Below, in pieces: positions 56,010 to 64,000 of a stretch of DNA of 64,000 nucleotides. The notes below the pieces were generated by a model, which worked only from the letters and a program-made list of their open reading frames with translations, did not search any database and was not told the DNA's origin. The first letter of the stretch is position 1, and each line of letters opens with the position of its first letter. The translations under genes and the position numbers were made by a program. Location: contig CALMRI010000012.1 of assembly GCA_937776645.1 (NCBI GenBank), positions 114,016 through 178,015 on the forward strand, given 5' to 3'. The DNA is from an uncultured Alphaproteobacteria bacterium. Its GTDB lineage: Bacteria > Pseudomonadota > Alphaproteobacteria > Thalassobaculales > Thalassobaculaceae.

Positions 56010-56660
56010 CAGGCCCAGCGGGGCTGAATAACGGTTTACATGAATGGTCTTGGGGTGTCCTGCGCAATCAAGAACATACTGATCACGCCCGGGTCGCAGC
56101 AGGCGCTGGACTTTTTAGGCCAACTGTTGCTAGTGCCCTGGTCTCGTAGCCGGCCTACCTTGGCGCCTTACAGGCCTTCCAAGCCTATGAGCCCCGTTAT
56201 GATCAGCTCAACCTGGGCGACGGGACATGACCGCCGAGGCTTACGCTGGCGCAGCCGCGCAAGCACTAGCGGGTGACATCGTGATTTTACCTATGCCGTC
56301 CCAGACTTCGCCAACCTGACCGGCGCCACCCTCAACCTCGAAGAGCGCCAAGGTCTGCTGGCGTTGGCCTTTGACCTCGGCATTCCGGTGATTGAGGATA
56401 CTGCCTATACCGCGCGGCGTTACGAGGGAGAGGCAATCCCCTCGGTAATGGCGCTTGAGGTGGCGCGCGTCAGGCATGTGGACGCGACCCGCGCAGTATA
56501 TTGCGGAACCTTCTCGAAAACCCTCAACCCCGGGCTGCGTGTCGGCTGGGTCTGCACCGCACGACTGGCCATCTCTCAATTGATATTGGCCAAACAGACC
56601 TCGGATCTGAACAGCCCGTTGTTGAACCAGATGATAATGCACCAGAAGAACAATGGTTGA
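56010..56660 (+). pseudogene. PLP-dependent aminotransferase (MocR/2-aminoadipate type), broken
   Basis: Pieces of a fold-type I aminotransferase occur in several frames: YMNGLGVSCAIKNILITPGS and QQALDFLGQLLL from 56037; AYLGALQAFQAYEPRYDQLN after a stop and shift; MTAEAYAGAAAQALAGDIV; FTYAVPDFANLTGATLNLEE; then one longer frame from about 56364 with GIPVIEDTAYTARRYEG and the PLP-lysine motif GTFSKTLNPGLRVGW. It ends abruptly at TGA 56658-56660. The N-terminal quarter and C-terminal third are missing, and at least three frame changes are needed. Dead gene. Confidence 0.8.
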
Positions 56661-56917
56661 GGCTTTCCGTTATTGATTCTGGCGTCGGCGTCCAAATTGC
56701 TGACCTGGATAGGGTCTTCGAGCCACTCCAACAGGATTCCTCCAGTTTCACCCAGAATCATCAGAGGGCAGGTTTGGGCCTGTCAATCGCGAGATCCCTG
56801 GTGCAGATCCACGGTGGATCATTACATTTGGAAACCCGACCCGACAAAGGGGCCGCGGCGGTGCCGAACCTGCCAATGGTCGCCCCCTCAATTGCCGAGC
56901 CAAAAGACGTGGGGTAA
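56642..56917 (+). pseudogene. Histidine kinase ATPase-domain fragment
   Basis: One frame from 56642 encodes WLRLSVIDSGVGVQIADLDR, VFEPLQQDSSSFTQ, GLGLSIARSLVQIHGGSLHL and ETRPDKGAA. These are the G1 (D-x-G-x-G), F and G2 (GLGLSI) boxes and end of a HATPase_c domain. The upstream parts of a kinase (sensor, DHp with His, N box) are absent; the fragment is joined directly to the aminotransferase remnant, overlapping it by 19 nt. It has no start of its own and is probably not expressed as a functional protein. Confidence 0.75.
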
Positions 56918-57029
56918 TCCTCGGGAATGCTCGCTGTCGTGACCGGAATTCAATTGCTTGACGCCGCGGCGCTCGCCATCATCCAGGTTGTCCCGGAAGT
57001 ACCGACGCAAGCAGGGCGAGACATCCACC

Positions 57030-58361
57030 ATGACCAGCACTAAACGCCTTCGTCTCGGTGCCTTCATGCGCCCGGTTAGCATTCATACCGCCGCCTGGCG
57101 CTATCCCGGTGGCACGCCCGACGCGAATTTCAATCTCAAACATCTGATCCGCTACGCCCAGACCCTGGAGCGCGGAAAGTTCGACGCCTTTTTCATGGCC
57201 GACCATCTCGCGGTTCTGAACATGCCGATCGAGGCACTGAAGCGCAGCGCCACGGCGACCTCTTTCGACCCGCTGACCCTCCTGCCGGCGCTGGCAATGA
57301 TGACCGAGCATCTGGGCTTGATCGCCACCGCTTCGACCACCTTCGAGCCGCCTTATGTGGTTGCCCGCCGCTTTGCCTCGCTTGATCATATCAGCGGTGG
57401 CCGGGCCGCTTGGAACCTGGTTACCACCTCGAACCCGGACGCCGCGCTCAACTTCGGCATGGAAGAGCACATGGAGCACGGCGAGCGATATCGCCGGGCG
57501 CGGGAATATTACGATGTGGTCACCGGGCTTTGGGACAGCTGGGCCGACGACGCTTTCATCCGCGATCCGGAGTCCGGAATCTTCTTCGATCCCGAGCGCT
57601 TGCACACCTTGAACCATAAGGGGGAATTTCTCTCGGTGCGCGGGCCGCTGAATATCGCACGGTCGCCGCAGGGGTGGCCGGTGATCGTGCAGGCCGGCGC
57701 ATCCGAGCCCGGCAAACAGCTCGCCGCCGAAACCGCCGAGATGGTGTTTGCCGGCCTGGCCACGATGGAGGACGGCAAGCGGCTTTTCGCCGACCTGAAA
57801 GGCCGCATGGATGTTCTTGGCCGCCCGCGCGACCACATGAAAATTCTGCCCGGCTGTCTGGTGGTAGTCGGAGAAACCGACGCCGAAGCCCGCGAGAAAC
57901 GGGCGTTGCTCGATAGCTTGGTGCACTACGACAGCGCCATCGCCTCGCTGTCGATCGCGCTTGGGCATGACGCCTCAGCTTTTGAGCCGGACGCCCCATT
58001 GCCCGAAATTCCCGAGACCAATGCGTCCAAAAGCGGCCGTGAACGGGCGATCCGATTGGCCGAGCGAGAGAACTTGACCGTGCGACAGTTGGCACAGCGG
58101 CTTGGTGGGTTTTCCGGGCTCGCCATGGTCGGCACGCCAAAGACCATTGCCGACCAGATGCAGGAATGGCTTGAAGATGAAGCCAGCGACGGCTTTAATA
58201 TCATGTTCCCATACTTGCCTGCGGGACTGGACGATTTCGTCGACAAGGTCGTGCCGGAGTTGCAGCGTCGGGGAATTTTTCGGACCGAATACGAGGGCAA
58301 GACCCTGCGAGAAAACCTCGGTTTACCGCGGCCACAGAACCAGTTCTTCACTTCTGCCTAG
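57030..58361 (+). CDS. LLM-class flavin-dependent monooxygenase (NtaA/SnaA/DszA type)
   Basis: 443-aa bacterial luciferase-like flavin monooxygenase. Landmarks are LGAFMRPVSIHTAAWRYPGG, FDAFFMADHL, SFDPLTLLPALAMMTEHLGL, the typical SGGRAAWNLVTTSNPDAALN and WPVIVQAGASEPGK. This branch uses reduced FMN from a partner reductase to oxidise heterocycles, sulphur compounds or aminocarboxylates (nitrilotriacetate, dibenzothiophene, pristinamycin). ATG 57030 is chosen by homology, with AGGGCGAG upstream. No flavin reductase is adjacent. Substrate unknown. Confidence 0.9.
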   Translation: MTSTKRLRLGAFMRPVSIHTAAWRYPGGTPDANFNLKHLIRYAQTLERGKFDAFFMADHLAVLNMPIEALKRSATATSFDPLTLLPALAMMTEHLGLIATASTTFEPPYVVARRFASLDHISGGRAAWNLVTTSNPDAALNFGMEEHMEHGERYRRAREYYDVVTGLWDSWADDAFIRDPESGIFFDPERLHTLNHKGEFLSVRGPLNIARSPQGWPVIVQAGASEPGKQLAAETAEMVFAGLATMEDGKRLFADLKGRMDVLGRPRDHMKILPGCLVVVGETDAEAREKRALLDSLVHYDSAIASLSIALGHDASAFEPDAPLPEIPETNASKSGRERAIRLAERENLTVRQLAQRLGGFSGLAMVGTPKTIADQMQEWLEDEASDGFNIMFPYLPAGLDDFVDKVVPELQRRGIFRTEYEGKTLRENLGLPRPQNQFFTSA

Positions 58362-58373
58362 GAAAGTTAGCCC

Positions 58374-58745
58374 ATGACCGAGCCCCCGCTCACCCAACTC
58401 GGCCAGACCGTGCAGACGCCGCCGTCACCACAGGATCAGTCCTGGAATGCGTCCCGAACCCGCATCCGGGCATCGATTACATCGCGCTATACCTGACCTG
58501 AGTTCACCTGCGTCTATCCGGTGACCAGCCAGCCGGATTTTGCTCATCTGGTGATCGATTATATTCCTGGCCAGTGGCTGGTGGAGAGCAAGCCGCTAAA
58601 ATTTTATCTATGACCCTAACGTAAACATCTCGGATTTCACGAGGGCACCACCATCGATATCGCCCTAAGTTTCGTTGAAGTAGCGGCGCCGGAAGGGACC
58701 TGGGCATCCGGTTCCGGCGTAGTGCCCTATCGTGGACGCGGCTGA
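58374..58745 (+). pseudogene. queF: QueF (7-cyano-7-deazaguanine reductase), frameshifted
   Basis: Starts MTEPPLTQLGQTVQTPPSP as in type I QueF. The frame then shifts to reach [19 protein letters not shown] and [19 protein letters not shown], stops, and only scattered 3' parts remain, ending GTWASGSGVVPYRGRG before TGA 58743-58745. The central FHEDC region (normally about 25 residues later) is not recoverable. The active-site motif LCPVTGQPDFA has become [11 protein letters not shown], so the catalytic Cys is lost as well. QueF reduces preQ0 to preQ1 for queuosine. Non-functional in this copy. Confidence 0.8.
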
Positions 58746-59158
58746 CCGCCGTTGCCGTTCTGGCGGAGTGTTCTTTCCAAAAGAAGAAGCACACCCCCTT
58801 AGTTGATACGGGGCCAAGGCCTGAGGCGATGGCCAGCGGCGGGTTGCCAAGTCACTATCAAGCAAGCGTGGGAGTACGCAGCCGTGCATCGCATAGAAAT
58901 TCTCAGGCCTGGGCCCCAGCTGTCGCTGGGGATCCTTTGTTACATGGGCTAAACCAAGCCTCCCACATCCCCTTGCCCCACCCCTGCAACCAGCGTACAT
59001 GTCGATCCGCGACCTGGGACACGCGAGGCGTGACAGGTGTTTCACGGATCGAAACCGGATAGATCCAAAAGGGATATCCGTGGCGGTACGCTAGAGGACG
59101 GGATCTTCCCCGCGCCCCTGCGCGTGGCCGCTTCGGCGGACACGAAGGGGAGAGCGTA
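58746..59158. other. Leader region of the cobalamin operon
   Basis: 413 nt without a gene. It holds a clear stem-loop, CCCCAGC (58914-58920), loop TGTC, GCTGGGG (58925-58931), followed by ATCCTTTGTT, which could terminate transcription from upstream. From about 59069 the sequence AAAAGGGATATCCG and the later TTCCCCGCGCCCCTG loosely resemble parts of the cobalamin-riboswitch core, but the full set of conserved boxes is not apparent. GGGGAGAGCG precedes the cbiX ATG. Confidence 0.4.
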
Positions 59159-60226
59159 ATGGCTGGAAAACTTGGCGTGATGGTGTGCGGCCACGGTAGC
59201 CGCGACGAGAACGCGGTGCGTGAATTCGCGGTGCTGGCCAAAAGGCTGACCGAGCGGTTGCCGCAATATCCGGTGGATTATGGCTATTTGGAGTTCGCCA
59301 CACCGGTGATCCGCGACGGTTTAAACGCGCTCAAGGAGCAGGGCGTCGATGAGGTCCTGGCGATCCCCGGCATGCTGTTCGCTGCTGGCCATGCCAAGAA
59401 CGATATTCCCTCGGTGCTGAACACCTATCAGGCGCAGAACGGTCTCAATATCCGTTATGGCCGCGAGCTTGGCATCGATTTGAAGATGTTGAAGGCGGCG
59501 GCCGAGCGGGTCGAGGAGGCGGTTGCCGGTGCCGGCGACCATATCTCACGCCACGAGACCTGTCTGGTGGTGGTCGGGCGCGGCGCCTCAGACCCCGACG
59601 CCAATTCCAATGTCGCCAAGGTCATGCGAATGCTCTGGGAGGGCATGGGGTTCGGTTGGGGTGAGACGGCTTATTCGGGCGTCACCTTTCCGCTGGTCGA
59701 GCCGGCGTTGGAGCATGTCACCAAACTCGGCTACAAGCGGATCATCGTGTTTCCGTATTTCCTGTTCACCGGCATTCTGGTACAGCGGATCTATGACTAT
59801 ACCGACCTCGTGGCGGCGCGGCATCCGGGGGTCGAATTCGTCAAGGCGGGGTATCTCAACGACCATCCGCTGGTCATCGATACCTTTGTCGATCGGGTCC
59901 AGGAGATCCTCGAAGGCACCGGCAACATGAACTGTCAGATGTGCAAGTATCGCAATCAGGTGCTGGGCTTCGAGGCCGAGGTCGGCCTGGCCCAGGAAAG
60001 CCATCACCATCACGTCGAGGGCATTGGGACCAGCCCGGTCGGCGACCATCATTCCGCCCCCGAACACCAACATGATCACGGCGATGACCACGGCCATAGC
60101 CATGGGCATGATTACGAGGGAGGTCACGGGCATCACCACCATCCCTATCCCCATGCCGATCATCCGCTCGGGCCGCGCAGCATGGACAGCGACCCACCCC
60201 GCGTGGACGCCAACAAGGATGGTTGA
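59159..60226 (+). CDS. cbiX: Sirohydrochlorin cobaltochelatase (CbiX, long form)
   Basis: 355-aa type II chelatase that inserts Co2+ into sirohydrochlorin, the cobalt-early route to cobalamin. Two CbiX domains in tandem: the first with H12 in CGHGSRDEN and H78 in FAAGHAKNDIP, the second with VVVGRGASDPDANSN and FPYFLFTGILVQRI. The motif MNCQMC (M-x-C-x-x-C, near residue 260) matches the metal-centre motif of CbiX. The last 70 residues are very His-rich, a likely cobalt/nickel store. The gene is followed after 3 nt by cobH, first of a tightly overlapping set. Confidence 0.93.
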   Translation: MAGKLGVMVCGHGSRDENAVREFAVLAKRLTERLPQYPVDYGYLEFATPVIRDGLNALKEQGVDEVLAIPGMLFAAGHAKNDIPSVLNTYQAQNGLNIRYGRELGIDLKMLKAAAERVEEAVAGAGDHISRHETCLVVVGRGASDPDANSNVAKVMRMLWEGMGFGWGETAYSGVTFPLVEPALEHVTKLGYKRIIVFPYFLFTGILVQRIYDYTDLVAARHPGVEFVKAGYLNDHPLVIDTFVDRVQEILEGTGNMNCQMCKYRNQVLGFEAEVGLAQESHHHHVEGIGTSPVGDHHSAPEHQHDHGDDHGHSHGHDYEGGHGHHHHPYPHADHPLGPRSMDSDPPRVDANKDG

Positions 60227-60229
60227 GCC

Positions 60230-60874
60230 ATGCGGTTGGACTATCTGAAGGACCCTGCCACGATTTACCGACTGTCTTTCGAGACCGTCCGGCGCGAGGT
60301 GGATCTGTCGGGATTTACTGCCGAGGAGGCCGAAGTCGCGGTGCGGCTTATCCATGCCTGTGGGATGCCTGAAATCCTCGGTCATCTGAAGTTCTCTGCA
60401 GGCGCCATAGCGGCGGCGGCGGCGGCACTGGCTGCCGGAGCGCCGGTGCTATGCGATTGCCGGATGGTCGCGGCGGGGATCTCGCTGGGTGCAACGGGGC
60501 TTACTAATCCGATCCTCGGGTTCCTCGATCACCCCGAACTGGCCGGGCGCGCCAAAGCCGGAAACACCACCCGCTCGGCCGCGCAAGTGCCGCTCTGGCG
60601 CGACCATCAGGCAGGTGCGGTTATCGCCATCGGCAATGCGCCGACCGCGCTTTTCCGTTTAATCGAAGAGATTCAAGCCGGCGCGCCGATGCCGGCCGCG
60701 GTGCTGGGCTTTCCGGTAGGCTTCGTCGGCGCAGCCGAATCCAAGCAGACGCTGGTCGATGCAACACCGGAAATCCCACACGCGACTCTGCTCGGTCGGC
60801 GCGGCGGCAGTGCCATGGCAGCGGCAGCGGTCAATGCGATCGCCCGGATCGCCGCCGGGAGCGACCAGATATGA
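60230..60874 (+). CDS. cobH: Precorrin-8X methylmutase
   Basis: 214-aa CobH/CbiC that moves the C-11 methyl group to C-12 to form hydrogenobyrinate/cobyrinate. Landmarks are YLKDPATIYRLSFETVRREV, the catalytic His in VRLIHACGMPE, ADVLCDCRMVAAGI-like VLCDCRMVAAGIS and PVGFVGAAESK. Normal length. It lies 3 nt after cbiX and overlaps cobL by ATGA, so translation is coupled. Confidence 0.95.
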   Translation: MRLDYLKDPATIYRLSFETVRREVDLSGFTAEEAEVAVRLIHACGMPEILGHLKFSAGAIAAAAAALAAGAPVLCDCRMVAAGISLGATGLTNPILGFLDHPELAGRAKAGNTTRSAAQVPLWRDHQAGAVIAIGNAPTALFRLIEEIQAGAPMPAAVLGFPVGFVGAAESKQTLVDATPEIPHATLLGRRGGSAMAAAAVNAIARIAAGSDQI

Positions 60875-62118
60875 CCCCGCCGATAACGAATGCGAGGGTT
60901 GGCCGTTGGCTCAGCGTCGTCGGCATTGGCGAAGACGGGCTGGAGGGTCTGGCGCCCAGCATCCGGGCCCTGGTCGACACGGCTGACGTGCTGATTGGCG
61001 GCGAACGGCACCTCGCCATGGTGCCCAAGGACGGCCGCGAACGGCTGGCTTGGCCCTCACCGATCCGTTTGTTGGTTGACCGGCTGGAGGAAATGCGCGG
61101 TCGCCGGGTCTGCGTTCTGGCCACCGGCGATCCGATGTGTTTCGGCATCGGCAGCACTTTGGTGCGCCGCATCCCGCGTGAAGAGATGTTGATTGTTCCG
61201 GCGCCATCGGCGCTGGCGCTGACCTGCGCGCGCCTTGGCTGGCCGGAACACGAGGTTGACCTCCTGACCTTGCATGGCCGGCCCTTGGCGTTGTTGGAAA
61301 GTCATTTGCAGCCTGGCGCTCGGTTGGTGATCCTGTCCGATGACGCCAAGACACCAGCCAAGGTGGCGGACCGGCTGGTCGAGCGTGGCTTTGGCGATAG
61401 CCGGATGACGGTCCTGGAGAGAATGGGCGGACCGGCCGAACGCCGCTTGGAGGCCTTGGCGGCGGATTGGCGGCATCCACCAGGGGATGATTTCAATACG
61501 ATCGCTGTCGAGCTTGTCGCCGGGCCGGACGCGGTGATCCGTCCTCTTATACCCGGTTTACCTGACGATGCGTTCGTCAATGACGGACAACTGACCAAGC
61601 GGGAGGTGCGCGCGACGACCCTTTCAGCCTTGGCGCCATCGCCGCATGCGCTGCTTTGGGATGTGGGCGCGGGGTGCGGATCGATCGCCATCGAATGGTT
61701 GCGCATCGACCGCCGCTGCCGCGCCATAGCTATCGAACCCCGGGATCAGCGCAGGGCGATGATCGCCGAAAATGCGATGGCACTGGGGGTACACGGATTG
61801 CAAATCCTGGCCGGCACCGCACCGGACACGCTGTCCAATCTCGCAGCGCCAGATGCTATCTTCATTGGCGGCGGCGCCTCTGCCGACGGGGTGATCGAGA
61901 CGTGCTGGACGGCCCTCAAGCCCGGCGGGCGGCTGGTCGCCAACGTCGTGACCTTGGAGGGTGAGGCCGCATTGTTAGCCTGGCGATCGCGCCTTGGCGG
62001 CAGCCTGACCCGGATCGTCATCTCTCGAGCCGAACCGGTTGGGGCCTTCCAGGGGTGGCGGCCGTTGATGCCAGTCACCCAGTGGAGCGTCACTAAACCA
62101 TGGGGAGAGGCGGTGTGA
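60871..62118 (+). CDS. cobL: Precorrin-6Y C5,15-methyltransferase (decarboxylating)
   Basis: 415-aa fusion of CbiE and CbiT. The N-terminal half is a tetrapyrrole methylase (WLSVVGIGEDGLEGLAPSIR, VCVLATGDPMCFGIGSTLV, APSALALTCARLGWPE). The C-terminal half from about residue 250 is a class I SAM fold with WDVGAGCGSIAIEWLR and IFIGGGASADGVIE. It methylates C-5 and C-15 and removes the acetate carboxyl. ATGA overlap with cobH and GTGA overlap with cobI. Confidence 0.95.
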   Translation: MTPPITNARVGRWLSVVGIGEDGLEGLAPSIRALVDTADVLIGGERHLAMVPKDGRERLAWPSPIRLLVDRLEEMRGRRVCVLATGDPMCFGIGSTLVRRIPREEMLIVPAPSALALTCARLGWPEHEVDLLTLHGRPLALLESHLQPGARLVILSDDAKTPAKVADRLVERGFGDSRMTVLERMGGPAERRLEALAADWRHPPGDDFNTIAVELVAGPDAVIRPLIPGLPDDAFVNDGQLTKREVRATTLSALAPSPHALLWDVGAGCGSIAIEWLRIDRRCRAIAIEPRDQRRAMIAENAMALGVHGLQILAGTAPDTLSNLAAPDAIFIGGGASADGVIETCWTALKPGGRLVANVVTLEGEAALLAWRSRLGGSLTRIVISRAEPVGAFQGWRPLMPVTQWSVTKPWGEAV

Positions 62119-62819
62119 CCGGTCGGCTGTTTGGTGTTGGCGTCGGGCCCGGTGATCCGGACCTCATCACCCTGAAAGCGCTGAAGGTGCTGCAGGGCGC
62201 GGATATGATCGCCTATCCGGCGCCCGAAACCGGCCCGAGCCTAGCCCGTGCCATCGCCGCGCCACACATCCCGGAGGGACGGGAGGAATTCGCCATCCGC
62301 ATGCCGATGCTGGTCAATCGGTTCCCAGCGACCGAGGTTTATGATCAGGCTGCCGAGCGGATCGCCACCGCGCTGGATCACGGCCGATCAGTGGCGGTGC
62401 TGTGCGAAGGTGATCCCTTCTTCTACGGCTCGTTCATGTATTTGTTTGGCCGGTTAGCGGATCGGCACCCGGTCGAGGTGATCCCCGGCGTGTCCTCGTT
62501 GATGGCCTGTGCAGCGGCCCTGTCGGCGCCGCTGTCGGCCCGGAATGACGTGCTGATAGTCCTACCAGCGCCGCTTGACGATGCGGTATTAGAGGCTCGG
62601 CTGGGACTGGCGGACGCGGTGGCCATCGTCAAGATTGGCAGGCATTTCGAACGGATCCGCACCTTACTGGAACGGACCGGCCTTGCCGAGGATGCTCGCT
62701 ATGTGGAGCGCGCGACCATGGATAATCAGCGGGTGTTGGCGCTTTCGGCGGTCGACGAGAAGGCCGTGCCGTATTTCTCGATGATCTTGGTGCACCGGCG
62801 CGGGCGGGCCTGGATATGA
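62115..62819 (+). CDS. cobI: Precorrin-2 C20-methyltransferase
   Basis: 234-aa tetrapyrrole methylase with LFGVGVGPGDPDLITLKALK, AYPAPETGPSLAR, VAVLCEGDPFFYGSFMYLFG and VEVIPGVSSLMACAA, matching CobI/CbiL. I take GTG 62115 as start because it overlaps the cobL stop (GTGA) behind GGAGAGGCG; ATG 62100 in frame would add five residues. It adds the C-20 methyl to precorrin-2 or its cobalt form. Overlaps the next gene by ATGA. Confidence 0.93.
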   Translation: MTGRLFGVGVGPGDPDLITLKALKVLQGADMIAYPAPETGPSLARAIAAPHIPEGREEFAIRMPMLVNRFPATEVYDQAAERIATALDHGRSVAVLCEGDPFFYGSFMYLFGRLADRHPVEVIPGVSSLMACAAALSAPLSARNDVLIVLPAPLDDAVLEARLGLADAVAIVKIGRHFERIRTLLERTGLAEDARYVERATMDNQRVLALSAVDEKAVPYFSMILVHRRGRAWI

Positions 62820-64000
62820 CCGCGATAGTCGTTGTTTCGGCCTCCGGCGTTGGGACAGCACGCCGGGTCGCGGTTGGCCTCAAAGCGCCTCTGCATGGCC
62901 GCCCGGACGGGACTGACGTGCCGGTCGAAAACTTTGGTGACCATCTCCGTGGGCTTTTCGTCGAAGGCACGCCAATCGTCTTCATCGGCGCCCTGGGCGC
63001 GCTTGTGCGCCTCCTGGCCCCGGTGATCGGTGATAAAGCCGAGGATCCGCCGGTTGTCGTGGTAGCCGAGGATGGTAGCGCAGTAGTCCCGGTGCTTGGT
63101 GGCCATCACGGCGCCAACGATCTGGCCCGACGGGTCGCGGTGCTGCTCGATGTGGCGGCGGCAATTACCACTGCGAGCGACCTGCGGTTCGGCGTCGCGC
63201 TGGATGAGCCGCCGCGGGGATGGCATCTGGCGAATACCGCTTCTTCCTACAAGGAATTCATGGCCCGGCTGCTAGCCCAGCAAGCAATGCGGGTTGAGGG
63301 CGATCTCCCCTGGCTCACCGGATCGACACTGCCGATCAGCGGGGATGCCGCCCTGTTGATCTGTGCGACGGAGCATGATGGCCCGGTTGCGACCGGAACG
63401 CTGGTCTATCATCCCGAATGTCTGGTGTTGGGTGTTGGCTGCGAGCGGGATGTCGACCCGCAAGAGTTGATCACGTTGGCGCGCCAGACCCTGGCCGACG
63501 CCGGATTGTCGGCCCAAAGTGTCGCCGCCGTGGTCTCGGTCGATGTGAAGATGGACGAGGCCGCGGTGCACGCATTGGCCAAGGATCTTGGTCGCCCCGC
63601 GCGGTTCTTCACAGCAGCGGCGCTCGAGATGGAGACGCCCAGGCTCGCGAACCCTTCCGAACTCGTCTTTCGCGAGGTTGGCTGCCACGGTGTCGCCGAA
63701 GCGGCGGCGTTGGCGACGGTCGGCCCGGCTGGCGAATTGCTGGTTGAGAAACAACGCTCCAAACGCGCCACCTGCGCCATCGCCAGGACGCCGGGGATCA
63801 TTGATGCGTCAGTGACCGGCGTGCCGCGCGGCCGGCTATTCGTGGTCGGCACCGGACCAGGCACAGCCGATTGGCGCACGCCCGAGGTCGAGCGCATGGT
63901 CGGCGCGGCCAGTGATCTAGTCGGCTATGGTCTGTATCTCGATTTGCTTGGGCCTCTGGCGGCTGGCAAGACCCGACATGACTATCGGTTGGGCGAGGAG
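62816..64000 (+). CDS. cbiG-cobJ: CbiG-CobJ fusion (partial at right edge)
   Basis: 395 codons visible, running off the window. The first 330 residues are CbiG: the central GALGALVRLLAPVIGDKAED and VVPVLGGHHGANDLARRVA, and the C-terminal CbiG domain from about 200 (CLVLGVGCERDVDPQEL, SVDVKMDEAAV). A tetrapyrrole methylase starts at about 338 (RLFVVGTGPGTADWRTPE, LVGYGLYLDLL) and is CobJ/CbiH, the C-17 methylase. CbiG opens the delta-lactone made in the cobalt-first route. Fusion of these two is known in several alphaproteobacteria. ATGA overlap with cobI. Confidence 0.92.
   Translation, partial: MTAIVVVSASGVGTARRVAVGLKAPLHGRPDGTDVPVENFGDHLRGLFVEGTPIVFIGALGALVRLLAPVIGDKAEDPPVVVVAEDGSAVVPVLGGHHGANDLARRVAVLLDVAAAITTASDLRFGVALDEPPRGWHLANTASSYKEFMARLLAQQAMRVEGDLPWLTGSTLPISGDAALLICATEHDGPVATGTLVYHPECLVLGVGCERDVDPQELITLARQTLADAGLSAQSVAAVVSVDVKMDEAAVHALAKDLGRPARFFTAAALEMETPRLANPSELVFREVGCHGVAEAAALATVGPAGELLVEKQRSKRATCAIARTPGIIDASVTGVPRGRLFVVGTGPGTADWRTPEVERMVGAASDLVGYGLYLDLLGPLAAGKTRHDYRLGEE

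Noticed and set aside
58746..59158. Cobalamin riboswitch upstream of cbiX
   Set aside because: Parts such as AAAAGGGATATCCG and CCCCGCGCCCCTG are suggestive, but I could not line up the conserved GCCACTG, GGGAAGGC and AGxCAGxAGACCTGCC boxes. An Rfam covariance search (cobalamin, RF00174) would decide; a hit above threshold would support it.
59588..60385. Minus-strand frame of 265 codons with repeated hydrophobic Met/Val stretches
   Set aside because: It is the antisense of the His-rich cbiX tail (CAT/CAC codons read as ATG/GTG), not a membrane protein.
1..64000. tRNA, rRNA or CRISPR loci
   Set aside because: I saw no cloverleaf with a GGTTCGAAT-type T-loop, no rRNA motifs and no regularly spaced repeats. 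A covariance scan could still reveal a tRNA I missed.

Overview
The window reads as a chromosome segment of an alphaproteobacterium, probably Rhodospirillales-like and possibly host-associated (inference). The basis is the moderately high G+C, dense operons with ATGA/GTGA overlaps, the rpmI-rplT-pheS-pheT block, cobalamin genes of the CobH/CobL/CobI and CbiG-CobJ type, and many small-molecule catabolic families (phytanoyl-CoA dioxygenases, CaiB/BaiF CoA-transferases, hydantoinases, SDRs, LLM flavin enzymes). This mix is common in marine and sponge-associated lineages.

Layout. 1-3192 (minus): SDR, VOC protein, phytanoyl-CoA-type dioxygenase and a SABATH-type carboxyl methyltransferase that runs off the left edge. 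3389-7871 (plus): HyuB, HyuA and the heptose-bisphosphate phosphatase GmhB. 8072-11338: parvulin, MFS transporter and heptose-7-phosphate kinase. 11338-17992 is largely eroded: a hydroxyacid dehydrogenase with an amber codon, an epimerase fragment, an internally deleted MBL protein and a twice-frameshifted arsJ beside its intact GAPDH; an intact feruloyl-CoA-synthase-like gene lies among them. 18003-23953: CoA-transferase, alpha/beta hydrolase, benzoate-CoA ligase, a conserved hypothetical and a trypsin-like protease. 23954-27210: IS3-type debris, then an AT-rich ergothioneine pair egtB-egtD. 27567-32439: a lone molybdenum hydroxylase large subunit, two SDRs and an IS6-type remnant. 32503-38460 (minus): a complete peptide-type ABC importer with strong intercistronic stem-loops. 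38924-41277: two more dioxygenases flanking a deleted GntR regulator. 41480-46465: phosphatase, pheT, pheS, rplT, rpmI. 46794-52615 (plus): a five-gene catabolic run (quinone-oxidoreductase-like, CoA-transferase, CnbZ-like, FAD dehydrogenase, 2-hydroxyacid dehydrogenase). 52616-58745: YeeZ-like protein, TIGR04372-like glycosyltransferase and LLM oxidoreductase set among remnants of a CHASE sensor, an aminotransferase, a histidine kinase and queF. 59159-64000 (plus): cobalamin operon cbiX-cobH-cobL-cobI-cbiG/cobJ, cut by the right edge.

Two themes stand out. One is pathway-like clusters of unknown substrate (1-3192 with 3389-7294, and 46794-52615). The other is repeated gene erosion: at least nine recognisable genes are broken by stops, frameshifts or internal deletions, one of them between short direct repeats, with two decayed insertion sequences. 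That pattern suggests either ongoing genome reduction or, for the single-base events only, assembly error. No tRNA, rRNA or CRISPR array was seen.
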